This document shows positions 35,513 to 45,312 of a DNA stretch of 64,000 bases, piece by piece. Numbering within the stretch: the first letter of the stretch is position 1; every line of letters starts with the position of its first letter. The notes below the pieces were generated by a model, which was not told where the DNA came from, did no database searches, and saw only the letters and a program-made list of their open reading frames with translations. This DNA is from Histidinibacterium lentulum. GTDB lineage: Bacteria; Pseudomonadota; Alphaproteobacteria; Rhodobacterales; Rhodobacteraceae. The stretch lies in the NCBI RefSeq assembly GCF_003789055.1, contig NZ_ML119091.1, forward strand, positions 108,751-172,750. Direction: 5' to 3'. A program made the position numbers and the translations under genes.

Positions 35513-35524
35513 AGGTCCGGACAG
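35513..35524. promoter_or_regulatory. GntR-type operator variant downstream of the LigI-like gene
   Basis: AGGTCCGGACAG has the full core GTCCGGAC, ten bases after the stop codon of the LigI-like gene and in the 295-base gap before the ring hydrolase gene. Confidence 0.4.
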
Positions 35525-35638
35525 GTGGCGAGGGAAGCGCCCGGGGTGGTGCGTTCGGCGCTGCCCCGGGTGTGAGCGCAGGGCCGGAAGGCGGCTTTCC
35601 GGTCTCGGGAGACTGGACTTTCATGGGGTCATCGGGAA

Positions 35639-35650
35639 ATGTCTGGACAT
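35639..35650. promoter_or_regulatory. GntR-type operator before the ring hydrolase gene
   Basis: ATGTCTGGACAT has perfect outer arms (ATGTC/GACAT) and lies 149-160 bases before the BadI/MenB-like gene. It probably marks the promoter of the 35799-37864 unit. Confidence 0.55.
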
Positions 35651-35798
35651 GTCGCCGATGTCAGGGTTCATGGCGACCCGAGGGGGAGGACGATCATGCC
35701 AGGTTCAGCACCGCCGCCCGTGTCGTCCGGCCCCCGCCGCGCCGCACGGCCCTGACGCCCGACCCCGTCACGACATCCCGAGGAAAGGACCTATCCCC

Positions 35799-36662
35799 AT
35801 GCCAGCCGACTACAAGGAAATCCTGTTCGAGGTCCGCGACAATGTCGCCTGGATCACGATCAACCGGCCCGAGGTGCGCAACGCCTTCCGCGAGCAGACG
35901 CTGGACGAGCTGATCGACGCCTTCAGATCGACGCGGGACGATCCGTCGATCGCCGTGGCGGTGGTGACCGGGGCGGGGGACGAGGCGTTCTCCGCGGGCG
36001 GCGATTTTCACGCCATGATGAAGCTGAACCGGGCCAATGCGGCGCATTGGAACGACCGGATGCTGGGCCTTGCCATGACCATCCGCGGCCTGCCGATCCC
36101 GGTGATCGGCATGGTCAACGGCTGGTGCATGGGCGGCGGGCACGAGCTGGCGCTGTGGTGCGACCTGATCATCGCCTCGGACCGCGCCCATTTCGGCCAG
36201 ACCGGCGCGAAGGTCGGCGCCTGTCCCACGGTCGGAGCGACGCAGTACATCCCGCGCCTGATCGGCGAGCGGCTGGCGCGGGAGATGATCTTCCTGTGCC
36301 GCACCTTCCCCGCCAAGGAGGCCGTCGAGGTCGGGCTGATCAACAAGTGCGTGCCCCACGAGACGCTTCGGGCCGAGACCGAGAAGTGGTGCGAGCAGAT
36401 CAAGGGCTATTCCGGCCAGACCCTGCGGGCCACGAAGAAGTCGCTGAATTTCGAGAGCGACCAGCTCTATGCCTCGTGGCAGCACGGGATGGAGCTTCTG
36501 GCGGAGATCTGGGGCTCGGAAGAGAGCCTCGAGGGGATGAACGCCTTCCTGGAGAAGCGCAAACCCGACTTCATGAAGTTCCGCAACGCGCGCAAGGAAA
36601 AGGTGGTCGAGTACCTGTCGATCATCGCGAGCGACGGCAACAAGGCGCCGCCGAAACACTGA
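35799..36662 (+). CDS. Crotonase-family ring hydrolase (BadI/MenB-like)
   Basis: 287 residues from the ATG at 35799 (MPADYKEILFEV), with AGGAAAGGA before it. Crotonase-fold motifs: VAWITINRPEVRNAF, GAGDEAFSAGGD and GMVNGWCMGGGHELALWCD, which form the oxyanion hole. The C-terminal half (INKCVPHETLRAE and EESLEGMNAFLEKRKPDF) resembles BadI, 2-ketocyclohexanecarboxyl-CoA hydrolase, and MenB; these cleave or form a C-C bond next to a thioester in a ring. This suggests hydrolytic ring opening of a CoA-linked cyclic ketone. A simple enoyl-CoA hydratase is the alternative. Confidence 0.8.
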   Translation: MPADYKEILFEVRDNVAWITINRPEVRNAFREQTLDELIDAFRSTRDDPSIAVAVVTGAGDEAFSAGGDFHAMMKLNRANAAHWNDRMLGLAMTIRGLPIPVIGMVNGWCMGGGHELALWCDLIIASDRAHFGQTGAKVGACPTVGATQYIPRLIGERLAREMIFLCRTFPAKEAVEVGLINKCVPHETLRAETEKWCEQIKGYSGQTLRATKKSLNFESDQLYASWQHGMELLAEIWGSEESLEGMNAFLEKRKPDFMKFRNARKEKVVEYLSIIASDGNKAPPKH

Positions 36663-36742
36663 CCCCCGCGGCGCGGCGGCGTCCGGATGGGCGCCGCCTG
36701 TCCCCGGCGCGGGGCCCGCCTGATCCATTGACGGAGAGACCG

Positions 36743-37864
36743 ATGAGTTCGTCCAACACCGAAATGCTGCCCTACCGCTCCACCGCGGCGCGCGAACACC
36801 TGGCGGAGGGCTACACGCGGCCCGACAGCCTGACCGTGGACATCCACGGTCACATGCTGGTGCCCGAGGCCGATGCGCTGATCCGGCCGCACCTGCCTGC
36901 GGCGTCGCTCGACGCGGTGAAATATGCGGGCGAGGCCTCGCGAAAGGTCAACGTGCAGCAGAACATCGACCGCGCCAACGAGCTGGCGGGGACCGCCGAG
37001 CGCCTTGCGGAGATGGACCGCATGGGGATCGACGTCATGATCATCTCGCCGGTGCCGCCGCAGTTCAACTATCTGGCGGATGCGGGGCTGTGCCTCGAGG
37101 GCAGCCAGATCATCAACGACCGGCTGGCGCAGGCGGTGACGGAGCATCCGGACCGGCTGCGGGCCATCGGCACGGTGCCGATGCAGGACACGGACCGGGC
37201 GATCTCCGAGCTCGAGCGCTGCATGGGCGAGCTGGGGATGCTGGGCATCGAGATCGGCGCCAGTGCGGGGCATGACGAATTGTCGGCCGACCGGCTCGAT
37301 CCGTTCTGGGCGCGGGTGGAGGAGCTGAACGCGCCGATCCTGCTGCATCCCACGTCCTTCGCCAGCGACCGTCTGTCGGATCACTACCTGACGAACACCA
37401 TCGGCAATCCTCTGGAGACCACGGTCGCGGTCCATCACATGATCTATGGCGGGGTGCTGGAGCGGTTCCCGGGGCTGAGGATCGTGCTCAGCCACGGCGG
37501 CGCCTTTGCGGCGGCCTATGCGGCGCGGATGGATCACGCCTGGGGCGCGCGGCCCGATTGCCGGGGACGCATCTCGCGGCCGCCGACGAGCTACCTGAAA
37601 CAGATGTATTTCGACAGCATCGTGTTCGAGACCGACCAGCTTGCGTTCCTCGTGGGCAAATTCGGCGCGGACAGGGTGCTGATCGGCACGGATTATCCGT
37701 TCGACATGGCCGAGTTCGACCCCATCGAGCATGTGCTGCAGACGCCGGGCCTGTCGGCCGAGGACCAGGCGAAGATCTGCGGGCTGAACGCGGTGGAGCT
37801 GCTGGGACTGAAGCCGGCGGAGTTCGGGCGCGCGAAGGACGGCCCGCTGAAGGCCAACCGCTGA
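36743..37864 (+). CDS. Amidohydrolase-2 family protein (ACMSD-like decarboxylase/hydrolase), copy A
   Basis: 373 residues from the ATG at 36743 with GGAGAG before it. Metal motif DIHGHML, later LLHPTSF, LSHGGAFAAAY and GTDYPFDMAE. These match the ACMSD family of Zn/Mn-dependent non-oxidative decarboxylases and hydrolases. It is similar in layout to the gene at 50934 (both have a LxHGG and GTDYPFDM end), so the two are likely paralogues. Possible role: decarboxylation or hydrolysis of a ring acid. It converges with the enolase-superfamily gene. Confidence 0.83.
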   Translation: MSSSNTEMLPYRSTAAREHLAEGYTRPDSLTVDIHGHMLVPEADALIRPHLPAASLDAVKYAGEASRKVNVQQNIDRANELAGTAERLAEMDRMGIDVMIISPVPPQFNYLADAGLCLEGSQIINDRLAQAVTEHPDRLRAIGTVPMQDTDRAISELERCMGELGMLGIEIGASAGHDELSADRLDPFWARVEELNAPILLHPTSFASDRLSDHYLTNTIGNPLETTVAVHHMIYGGVLERFPGLRIVLSHGGAFAAAYAARMDHAWGARPDCRGRISRPPTSYLKQMYFDSIVFETDQLAFLVGKFGADRVLIGTDYPFDMAEFDPIEHVLQTPGLSAEDQAKICGLNAVELLGLKPAEFGRAKDGPLKANR

Positions 37865-37868
37865 AGGG

Positions 37869-38969
37869 TCAGACCCGGAGTTTCGACAGGAGGGCCTCGT
37901 CCACCTCGATGCCGAGGCCCGGGCGCTCCGGGGCGGTCACATGGCCGTCCCGGGGCGCGATGGGATCATGGACCACGTCGGTCGCGAGATAGGTCGAGGT
38001 CACGCTGACGTCCCAGTTCACCTGCGGCAGCGCGATGGCCAGATGGGCGATGGCGGCGCTGGCTATGCTCGTTTCCGCCGTCTTGCCGGCGAGGTTCACC
38101 TGCATTCCGAGGTTCTGCATCAGACGGCCCGCCTCCATCACGGGCAGGCAGCCGCCGAGCTTGATCGTCTTGATGCTGCCCCCGGCAGCGGCGCCGAGCT
38201 CGTGGTGGCGTCGGATCGAGTCGATGGACTTCAGGCCCTCGTCGGCGGCGATGGGCACGCCCGACGCCTCGGCGCAGGCGCGCATGCCGTCCATGTCGCC
38301 GGGCGCCACGGGCTGTTCGACGAAATCGAGACCCGTCTCGGCGGCGCGGGCCACGAAGGCGAGCGCGTCGGCGCGGGAATAGCCGCCGTTGGCATCGGCG
38401 GAGAGGCGGATGTCCGGTCCCACCTCAGCACGCACGGCGGCGCAGCGGGCGAGGTCCCTCTCCACCCCCAGCAGCCCGATCTTGACCTTGAGCGCGACAT
38501 GGCCCGTATCGACCATGGCGCGGGCATGGGCGAGCTCCTCGGCCTCGGTGCCGCCCGAGATGAAGGACAGGACCGGGGCGCGCGGGCGCTCGGCCCGGTT
38601 CAGCAGGACGTGGAGCGGCTGGTCGGTTCTCTGGCCGAGGATGTCGAGGAGGGCCATCTCGACGGCGGATTTCGCGCCGGGATTGCCGACGATGGCGGCA
38701 TCGACCAGGGCGGCTATCGCGGCGAGGTCAGGTATCTCGGCATCGGTCAGGCGCCCGGCCATGTGCGCGGCGGCGGCGACCATGCCGGCGAGGGTCTCGC
38801 CGTTCATCATCGGGGCGGAGGCGGCCTCGCCCCATCCGACGGTGCCGTCCCGGTCGGCGATGCGCACGACGAGGTTCTCCGCCTCGTGGACGCTGGCCGC
38901 CGCCATGATGACGGGCTTCTTCAGCGGCACGGCGATGGGGAGAATGTCGATCTGCGCGATGCGGAACAT
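37869..38969 (-). CDS. Enolase-superfamily enzyme, MLE subgroup
   Basis: 366 residues from the ATG at 38969, with GAGG before it; a GTG at 38981 would overlap the CoA-transferase stop. Capping domain then barrel with ALKVKIG (KxK base motif), SADANGGY, DFVEQPV and IAADEG metal ligands, and IKTIKLGG with the second Lys. This arrangement is that of muconate-lactonizing enzyme/dipeptide epimerase relatives. Likely cycloisomerase or racemase on a carboxylate of the pathway. Follows the CoA-transferase genes on the same strand. Confidence 0.87.
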   Translation of the reverse strand: MFRIAQIDILPIAVPLKKPVIMAAASVHEAENLVVRIADRDGTVGWGEAASAPMMNGETLAGMVAAAAHMAGRLTDAEIPDLAAIAALVDAAIVGNPGAKSAVEMALLDILGQRTDQPLHVLLNRAERPRAPVLSFISGGTEAEELAHARAMVDTGHVALKVKIGLLGVERDLARCAAVRAEVGPDIRLSADANGGYSRADALAFVARAAETGLDFVEQPVAPGDMDGMRACAEASGVPIAADEGLKSIDSIRRHHELGAAAGGSIKTIKLGGCLPVMEAGRLMQNLGMQVNLAGKTAETSIASAAIAHLAIALPQVNWDVSVTSTYLATDVVHDPIAPRDGHVTAPERPGLGIEVDEALLSKLRV

Positions 38970-38977
38970 GGCGGGCC

Positions 38978-39730
38978 TCACGGTGCTGGGGACGGTTCGT
39001 GGAGATGGGGCAGGGCGGCCAGGGCCGAGAGGGCGGCGGCGTCGAAGGCGACCCCGGGCACCGGGCCGGGCGGGGTACCCCAGGGCAGGCCCTCGAGCGC
39101 GTCGGCGGCGGAAAAGCCGGGCAGGGTGGCGGCAAGCCGCCAGCCGTCCGCGGTCATCTCGAAGCGCCCCCGCCCGGTGATCAGGACCGAGGGACCGGGG
39201 CCAAGGCCGAGCGCGCGGCGTCGGGCGGTATCCCGGGGCGCGGCTCCGGGGCTGGTGGCGAAGTCCACCCGCTCGACGAAGCGGCGGGGGTCGTGCGGCA
39301 TGACCACGATCAGGCGCCGCGCGAGGCAGGCGATGTCATGGGCGCCGCCGCTGCCGACCATCCGCAGTTTTGGCGCCTCGTAGGGCCCGAGGACGGTGCT
39401 GTTGAGATTGCCGAAGCGGTCCACCTGGGCCGCGGAGAGGAGCGCGCAGGAGATCCGGCCGGCCTGGAGCTCTCCGAAGGCGGTCAGCCCGTCGGCGATC
39501 ATCGCGGCCCCGGCGGCGACCTCGGGGCTGCCGGTGGAGAGGGGCGGGCCGGGCGGATCGGCACCGAAGACGCCGGATTCGTAGATCAGGCCGAGCCGGG
39601 GCGCATGGCTGCGGCGCGCGAGGAGCGCGGCATCGGAGGGAATGCCGATGCCGACGAAGCAGCTTTCGCCGTCCGCCAGCTCCCGCGCCGCGGCGAGGGC
39701 GATGCGGGCGGTCTCTCCGAGGGCGGTCAT
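38978..39730 (-). CDS. CoA-transferase beta subunit (glutaconate/3-oxoacid type)
   Basis: 250 residues. Family I CoA-transferase: Glu51 in LIYESG matches the catalytic Glu of GctB-like subunits. The alpha partner lies immediately upstream with an ATGA overlap. It should attach CoA to, or move it between, carboxylic acids to start the thioester part of the pathway. Confidence 0.87.
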   Translation of the reverse strand: MTALGETARIALAAARELADGESCFVGIGIPSDAALLARRSHAPRLGLIYESGVFGADPPGPPLSTGSPEVAAGAAMIADGLTAFGELQAGRISCALLSAAQVDRFGNLNSTVLGPYEAPKLRMVGSGGAHDIACLARRLIVVMPHDPRRFVERVDFATSPGAAPRDTARRRALGLGPGPSVLITGRGRFEMTADGWRLAATLPGFSAADALEGLPWGTPPGPVPGVAFDAAALSALAALPHLHEPSPAP

Positions 39731-40614
39731 GACGCGCCTCCGAGGGCGGTGCGGAGGGCGGCGAGGTCGTCGTCGGTCAGCAGGTCGGTGCAGCGGGCGC
39801 CGCCGCCCGAGCGGACCCAGTCGTCGAGCCAGCGGTCCAGCGTGGCGGGATCGCGGGAAACGGCGTCGTAGTCGCGGTAATGGGCGTCGTCCCGGCCATA
39901 GGCGCCATCGACCCAGGAGGGATGCGCGCCCCACGGCACCTCGGCCACGGCGGTGACGCGATGGGCGGGCAGGCGCGTGCGCTCGGGGGCGGCGCGCAGG
40001 GTGGCGGCGGGGACGATCCGCTCGACGGTCACGAGAATGCGCTCGCTCGCCAGGGCGCCCTCGACGGTGTCGCCGTCGACGCCCCAGAGCTGGACATTGC
40101 CCTCGTCATCGGCCTGCTGGGCATGGATCAGGGCCACGTCGGGAACGAGGGCCGGGATCGCGGTGAGCTCGGTTCCGGTATAGGGGCAGGCGATGCGGGC
40201 GGCGGCGGCGGTCGCGGGCGTCTGGTCGCCGATCCCGAGGATGCGGGCGGGCAGGAACGGCACGCCGAGCCGCCCGGCATGGAGCCGCAGGATCATGGCG
40301 AAGTTGGTCCATTCCTCGAGCTCGAGCGTGCCTGCCGCGACCGCGCGGCGGAAGGCATGGCCGAGGCCGACGCCGGGATTGCCGACATAGCCGAAGATCA
40401 CGCGCCGGACGACGCCCGCGGCGATCATCTGGTCGAAGAGGATATCGGCGCCGGACCGGCAGAGGGTCAGCCCGCCGATGCCCTGGCGGACGATCTCCTG
40501 GCCGAGGGCGAAGGGCACCGCATGGCCGAAGCCGCCCAGGAACAGGGTCTGGCCGGGGCGGACATGGTCGCGGACCATGGTCCGGAGCGCGTCTGCTGGC
40601 GGGACCTCTGCCAT
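39727..40614 (-). CDS. CoA-transferase alpha subunit (GctA-like)
   Basis: 295 residues from the ATG at 40614. Family I alpha subunit features: LFLGGFGHAVPFALGQEIVRQG (split at 20), GADILFDQMI and YTGTELTAIPALVPDVALIHAQ. Forms a heteromer with the following gene product. The 431-base gap upstream carries a GntR-type palindrome at 40793. The substrate is unknown. Confidence 0.87.
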   Translation of the reverse strand: MAEVPPADALRTMVRDHVRPGQTLFLGGFGHAVPFALGQEIVRQGIGGLTLCRSGADILFDQMIAAGVVRRVIFGYVGNPGVGLGHAFRRAVAAGTLELEEWTNFAMILRLHAGRLGVPFLPARILGIGDQTPATAAAARIACPYTGTELTAIPALVPDVALIHAQQADDEGNVQLWGVDGDTVEGALASERILVTVERIVPAATLRAAPERTRLPAHRVTAVAEVPWGAHPSWVDGAYGRDDAHYRDYDAVSRDPATLDRWLDDWVRSGGGARCTDLLTDDDLAALRTALGGAS

Positions 40615-40792
40615 GGTCACCGGGGGCCCCTGACCCTGCGGCGGGGCAAGCGGGTGCGACCGGGGGCGCCGGCGCGTGCGCTCCGGCGGGGCGCCGGGGG
40701 AAGGGTGGGGGGCTGTGGCATCGTGGCAAATGGTCCGGCAGGCTCCGTCGCGCGGAGGGTCGCGCAGATGCGGCAGGCTTGTCCAGTTGATT

Positions 40793-40804
40793 TTGTCCAG
40801 ACAA
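40793..40804. promoter_or_regulatory. GntR-type operator between the CoA-transferase and second GntR genes
   Basis: TTGTCCAGACAA, a perfect 5+5 palindrome around CA. It lies in the divergent gap 40615-41045 (no gene seen there). A plausible promoter for the GntR gene is TTGACG (40910-40915), 16 bases, TAGTGT (40932-40937). Confidence 0.55.
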
Positions 40805-41045
40805 CTTGGCTTCGATTCGGGCTTCCTGTCGCGAATTCCGGGGCCGGGAGCGGTGCGACGGTAGATTTGACCGGATGTTTCGGGCCGGCGAGCCCGGGCG
40901 GCACGCCGTTTGACGCTGGTGGTCATGGTGCTAGTGTCCCGGGCGGAAACCGATCTCACGACCGACGAACGCAGAACGAGCCGACCGGCGTCTTGCGGCG
41001 CCCGCTCCGACCGTCGAGGCGGGGCGTCACGGGCGGCGGAGCAGG

Positions 41046-41843
41046 ATGGCGATGAACAAGCTGCACACGAATGCGACGCTGGCCGATCCTGAGGACCTGG
41101 CGAGCGCCGAGCCGCTCTACTACCGGATCGCGCAGGACCTGCTCCGGAGCATCCGCAACGGCGACTATCCGGTCGGGTCGATGCTGCCGCCCGAAGTCCG
41201 ACTGTGCGAGCATTACGGAGCGAGCCGCTTCACGGTGCGCGAGGCGCTGCGCTGGCTGACCGATCACAACCTGATCGACCGGCGCCGGGGCGCTGGGACG
41301 ACGGTGAAGAATGCGGAACCCGCGCCCTCGTTCATCTACCGGCTGTCGTCGCTGTCGGAGATGCTGAAATACCCCGAGGACACCTATCGCGAAAACCTCG
41401 TCTCGACGATGGTTCAGGTGGACCCGCGGCTGTCCGACTACATCGGCAGCCCGGTCGGGCACGAGTGGTACCGGATCGGCGGTCTGCGGAGGAGCGACAG
41501 GTCCGACCTGCCGATCTGCTGGTCCGATATCTACATCCTGCCGGAATTCGCGCCGCTTGTCGCCGGCGAGACGACCTCCAACGAGCCGGTGTTCCAGCGC
41601 ATCGAGCGCGAGAGGGGCGTGGTGATCGCGAACGCGCAGATCCGGATCTTCGCCAGCTCGATCGAGGGAGAGCTTGCGCGGCTGCTGCGGGTCGCGGACG
41701 GCTCGCCCGCGCTGACCTTCGTGCGCCGCTACCTTGACGAGAGCGGGCGCAATTTCGAGAGCACGGTCACGATCCACCCCGAGAAGCGGTTCGAATATGC
41801 GCTGGAGCTGCACCGGGACGGGGCAGGCGGGCTCCAGACCTGA
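41046..41843 (+). CDS. GntR-family regulator with UTRA domain, copy 2
   Basis: 265 residues. Same layout as the regulator at 33069: [35 protein letters not shown] and RRRGAGT in the DNA-binding part, then FIYRLSSLSEMLKYPED in the effector domain. Strong resemblance to copy 1 over the full length shows a duplication within the cluster. Identical recognition-helix core ([11 protein letters not shown]) suggests that both bind the same palindrome. Confidence 0.9.
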   Translation: MAMNKLHTNATLADPEDLASAEPLYYRIAQDLLRSIRNGDYPVGSMLPPEVRLCEHYGASRFTVREALRWLTDHNLIDRRRGAGTTVKNAEPAPSFIYRLSSLSEMLKYPEDTYRENLVSTMVQVDPRLSDYIGSPVGHEWYRIGGLRRSDRSDLPICWSDIYILPEFAPLVAGETTSNEPVFQRIERERGVVIANAQIRIFASSIEGELARLLRVADGSPALTFVRRYLDESGRNFESTVTIHPEKRFEYALELHRDGAGGLQT

Positions 41844-41862
41844 CGGCCGGAGGCCGCGGGGG

Positions 41863-42732
41863 TCATCCCACCGGGTTTTCGAGCGTACCGAGCCCGGTGA
41901 TCGTGACGCGCATGACGTCGCCGGACACCAGGTATTTCGGCGGCGAGAAGCCGATGCCCACCCCGACCGGCGTGCCGGTGGCGATGATGTCGCCGGGCAG
42001 CAGGGTCATGGTGCGGCTGAGCGTTTCGATCAGGGTGGGGATGTCGAAGATCAGGTCGGCCACGGGCGCGTCCTGCCGGATCTCGCCGTTGATCTCGGTC
42101 ACCACGCGCAGGGCGCCGGGATCGGGCACCTCGTCGGCGGTCGCGATCCAGGGGCCCATGGGGCAGAAGGTGTCAATTCCCTTGCCGATGACCCACTGGT
42201 TGTGCCGCTTCTGCAGTTCGCGGGAGGTGACGTCGTTGACGATCACGTAGCCGAAGACGTGATCCATGGCGGCCTCCCGGGAGACCTGGAAGGCACGGGT
42301 GCCGATCACCACGGCAAGCTCGCCCTCGTAGTCGACGGTGCCGGTCGGATCGAGCGATCCGAGGACGGTGTCGCCGGGGCCGCAGACGCTGGTCGTCGGC
42401 TTGGTGAAGATCACCGGGGCCGAGGGCACTTCCTCCTTCGCGCTCGAGTCGAAGCCGCTCGAGTGAAACTCGGCGGCATGGGCGTAGTAGTTCTTGCCCA
42501 CGCAGAACACGTCCCGGAGGGGCTTCGGCAGGGGGGCTGACAGGGTCACCTCGGCGAGTGGCACGCGCTCCTCCTCCATCGCCGCCCATGCCGCCTGCGC
42601 CTCGGGGCCGCCCTCGATCATCGACAGGACCGCGCGATCCGCCCCCGCGCCGGACGCGCAGACGACGGCCTCTTCCCCGTCGATGCGGCCGGCCACGTCG
42701 CGGCCGGCGTGTTTTCCCGTGAAAAGTTTCAT
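41863..42732 (-). CDS. Fumarylacetoacetate hydrolase-family protein
   Basis: 289 residues from the ATG at 42732 (MKLFTGKHAGRDV). FAH fold with metal ligands in VDYEGELAVVIG, KNYYAHAAEF, WVIGKGIDTFCPMGPWI and IIATGTPVGVGIG. Members act as hydrolases or decarboxylases on 2-oxo acids in aromatic breakdown (for example hydroxymuconate hydratase or oxopent-4-enoate type). Divergent from the GntR/FCD gene, which probably controls it. Confidence 0.9.
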   Translation of the reverse strand: MKLFTGKHAGRDVAGRIDGEEAVVCASGAGADRAVLSMIEGGPEAQAAWAAMEEERVPLAEVTLSAPLPKPLRDVFCVGKNYYAHAAEFHSSGFDSSAKEEVPSAPVIFTKPTTSVCGPGDTVLGSLDPTGTVDYEGELAVVIGTRAFQVSREAAMDHVFGYVIVNDVTSRELQKRHNQWVIGKGIDTFCPMGPWIATADEVPDPGALRVVTEINGEIRQDAPVADLIFDIPTLIETLSRTMTLLPGDIIATGTPVGVGIGFSPPKYLVSGDVMRVTITGLGTLENPVG

Positions 42733-42767
42733 TTTATCGTTGCATCCCGATTTTGGTGATGATTTCG

Positions 42768-42780
42768 TGTTTAAAATACA
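42768..42780. promoter_or_regulatory. A/T-rich imperfect palindrome in the FAH-FCD gap
   Basis: TGT-TTAAAAT-ACA in an A/T-rich patch between the two divergent starts (gap 42733-42841). It suits an operator for the FCD regulator but is only weakly palindromic. Confidence 0.35.
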
Positions 42781-42841
42781 AAATAACCGCGCGGGAAAGC
42801 AGATTCTGCGCGGGCACGGGAAAGGGTCGCTGGTGAGTTTC

Positions 42842-43546
42842 ATGCGTTCGGAGTCCGGTGCAGAGGTCGGCGGGGTGGAGGCGGGCGCCTCCGTGGTGAC
42901 CCGGGCCGACGAGGCCTATCGCTCGATCAAGGCGGACATCATTCGCGGCACCCGCAGCCCCGGCGAGCGACTTCGGATCGAACGGTTGCGGGAGATCTAC
43001 GGCATCGGGCCGACGCCGATCCGCGAGGCGCTGCAGCGGCTCAGCGCGGACCAGCTCGTGATCGCCGAGGGGAACCGGGGGTTCACCGTGGCCCCGTTCG
43101 ACCGGGAGGAGTTCAACGACCTCAACACCGCCCGCATCGCCGTGGAGAAGGAGGCTCTCCGGATGTCGCTTCGCAACGGCGGGCTGGAGTGGGAGGGCGC
43201 GGTCGTCGCGGCCAGCTACGTCATGCGCAAGGAAGATGCCGCGCTCGCGGAGTCAGAGGGCGCTGTGCCCGACAGCTGGGAGAAGGCGAACGCGGACTTT
43301 CACGCGGCGATCGTTTCGGCCTGCGGATCACGCTGGCTTCTGTGGACGCGGGGGCATCTGCACGACCTGTGCGAGCGGTATCGTCGGGCGTCGGTCTCCT
43401 TCGAGCTCGGCACGCGGCACCTGGGCGAGGAACATGCGGCCATAGCGGACGCGGCACTCGCGCGCGATGCGGAGCGGGTCTGCGAGTTGACGGAGCGGCA
43501 CTACGAGCGCACCGCGAAGATGTTCGAGCGGGGCCCTCTGAAATGA
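42842..43546 (+). CDS. GntR-family regulator with FCD domain (FadR type)
   Basis: 234 residues (a GTG at 42833 is a possible earlier start). N-terminal winged helix with PGERLRIERLREIYGIGPTPIREALQRLS (split) and an all-helical FCD domain after ~residue 95 with DFHAAIVSACGSR and RHLGEEHAAIADA, which hold the metal-binding His and Asp. Divergent from the FAH gene; probably acts on it and perhaps on the ABC operon downstream. Confidence 0.9.
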   Translation: MRSESGAEVGGVEAGASVVTRADEAYRSIKADIIRGTRSPGERLRIERLREIYGIGPTPIREALQRLSADQLVIAEGNRGFTVAPFDREEFNDLNTARIAVEKEALRMSLRNGGLEWEGAVVAASYVMRKEDAALAESEGAVPDSWEKANADFHAAIVSACGSRWLLWTRGHLHDLCERYRRASVSFELGTRHLGEEHAAIADAALARDAERVCELTERHYERTAKMFERGPLK

Positions 43547-43606
43547 GCCGGGGCCGCCGCATCCGTATCGGGGGCGCGGCGCCCGGCCGTCATCGTGTCC
43601 CGGTCA

Positions 43607-43616
43607 GGTCCGGACC
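43607..43616. promoter_or_regulatory. GntR-type operator-like palindrome before the ABC operon
   Basis: GGTCCGGACC, a perfect 10-base palindrome sharing the GTCCGGAC core, 33-42 bases before the ABC ATPase start. It lacks the outer AT/TA pair of the stronger sites. Confidence 0.35.
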
Positions 43617-43648
43617 CGGCGATCTTACCACAAGCAGGAGCGGCGCAG

Positions 43649-44455
<807 letters not shown>

Positions 44456-44463
44456 GGGGGGCC

Positions 44464-45312
44464 ATGAGCGACGAGTCCATCCCCGGCCTTTCAGCGGAAG
44501 ACGGACTGACCTGGCGCCGCGTCTTCAACCATCTCGCCATCCTTGTGGCCTTTCTCACGGTCTGGGAGATGCTGACCGTGACCGGGATCGCGGACGAGCT
44601 GCTGTATCCGCGGCCCACGCTGATCATCTACTCATTCTATTCGCTCTTCATCGACCAGGGGATCGTCTGGCGGCATCTGTGGATCACCATGGCGACGGTC
44701 CTGTCGGGCTTTGTCGTGGGCACGATCCTCGGCATCAGCCTTGCCGTGGTGGCGGGGCTGAGCGAGACGGCCCGGCGCTACATGAAGCCCTACATCATCG
44801 TGCTGGAGGCGACGCCGCGGATCGCCATCGGTCCGCTGATGCTGGCCTGGCTCGGCTTCGGCTTCGAGGCGAAGCTGGCCATCGTCACGCTGGTCTGCTT
44901 CTTCGCGCCCTTCATCAACACGCTGACGGGGTTCCTGTCCGCCGACGAGGACCAGATCGAGCTGATGCGGTCGCTGGGCGCCAGCAAGTGGCAGATCCTG
45001 ACCAAGGCGATGGTGCCGGACGCCATGCCGCTGATCATGGCGGGGATCCGTCTGGCGATGGCCTCGGCCCTGGGCGGGGCGCTGGTTGCGGAATTCATCT
45101 CCTCGAACGAAGGGATGGGGGTGCTGCTGAACAACCTCGCCGCGGTGCTGCAGATGTCGGCGGCCTTCGCGGCGCTGCTGACGCTGACCGTGCTCGGGTT
45201 CTTCCTCTACCGGATCATGGAGTCCCTCGAGAGCTGGATCATCTTCTGGCACCACGACGACTCGATGCGGCGCGTGGCGCGCAAGCGCCAGACCTACTGG
45301 AGCAAGCTGTGA
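44464..45312 (+). CDS. ABC transporter permease, first of a pair
   Basis: 282 residues, about six helices; EAA-type loop at LMRSLGASKWQILTKAMVPDAMP. TauC/SsuC class. Starts nine bases after the ATPase stop and overlaps the second permease start. Its similarity to the next gene (same EAA core) suggests a tandem duplication giving a heterodimer. Confidence 0.9.
   Translation: MSDESIPGLSAEDGLTWRRVFNHLAILVAFLTVWEMLTVTGIADELLYPRPTLIIYSFYSLFIDQGIVWRHLWITMATVLSGFVVGTILGISLAVVAGLSETARRYMKPYIIVLEATPRIAIGPLMLAWLGFGFEAKLAIVTLVCFFAPFINTLTGFLSADEDQIELMRSLGASKWQILTKAMVPDAMPLIMAGIRLAMASALGGALVAEFISSNEGMGVLLNNLAAVLQMSAAFAALLTLTVLGFFLYRIMESLESWIIFWHHDDSMRRVARKRQTYWSKL

Noticed and set aside
40867..40878. TTGACCGGATGT as a further GntR-type operator
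   Set aside because: Only one arm is close to the consensus; too weak to list beside the palindromic copies.
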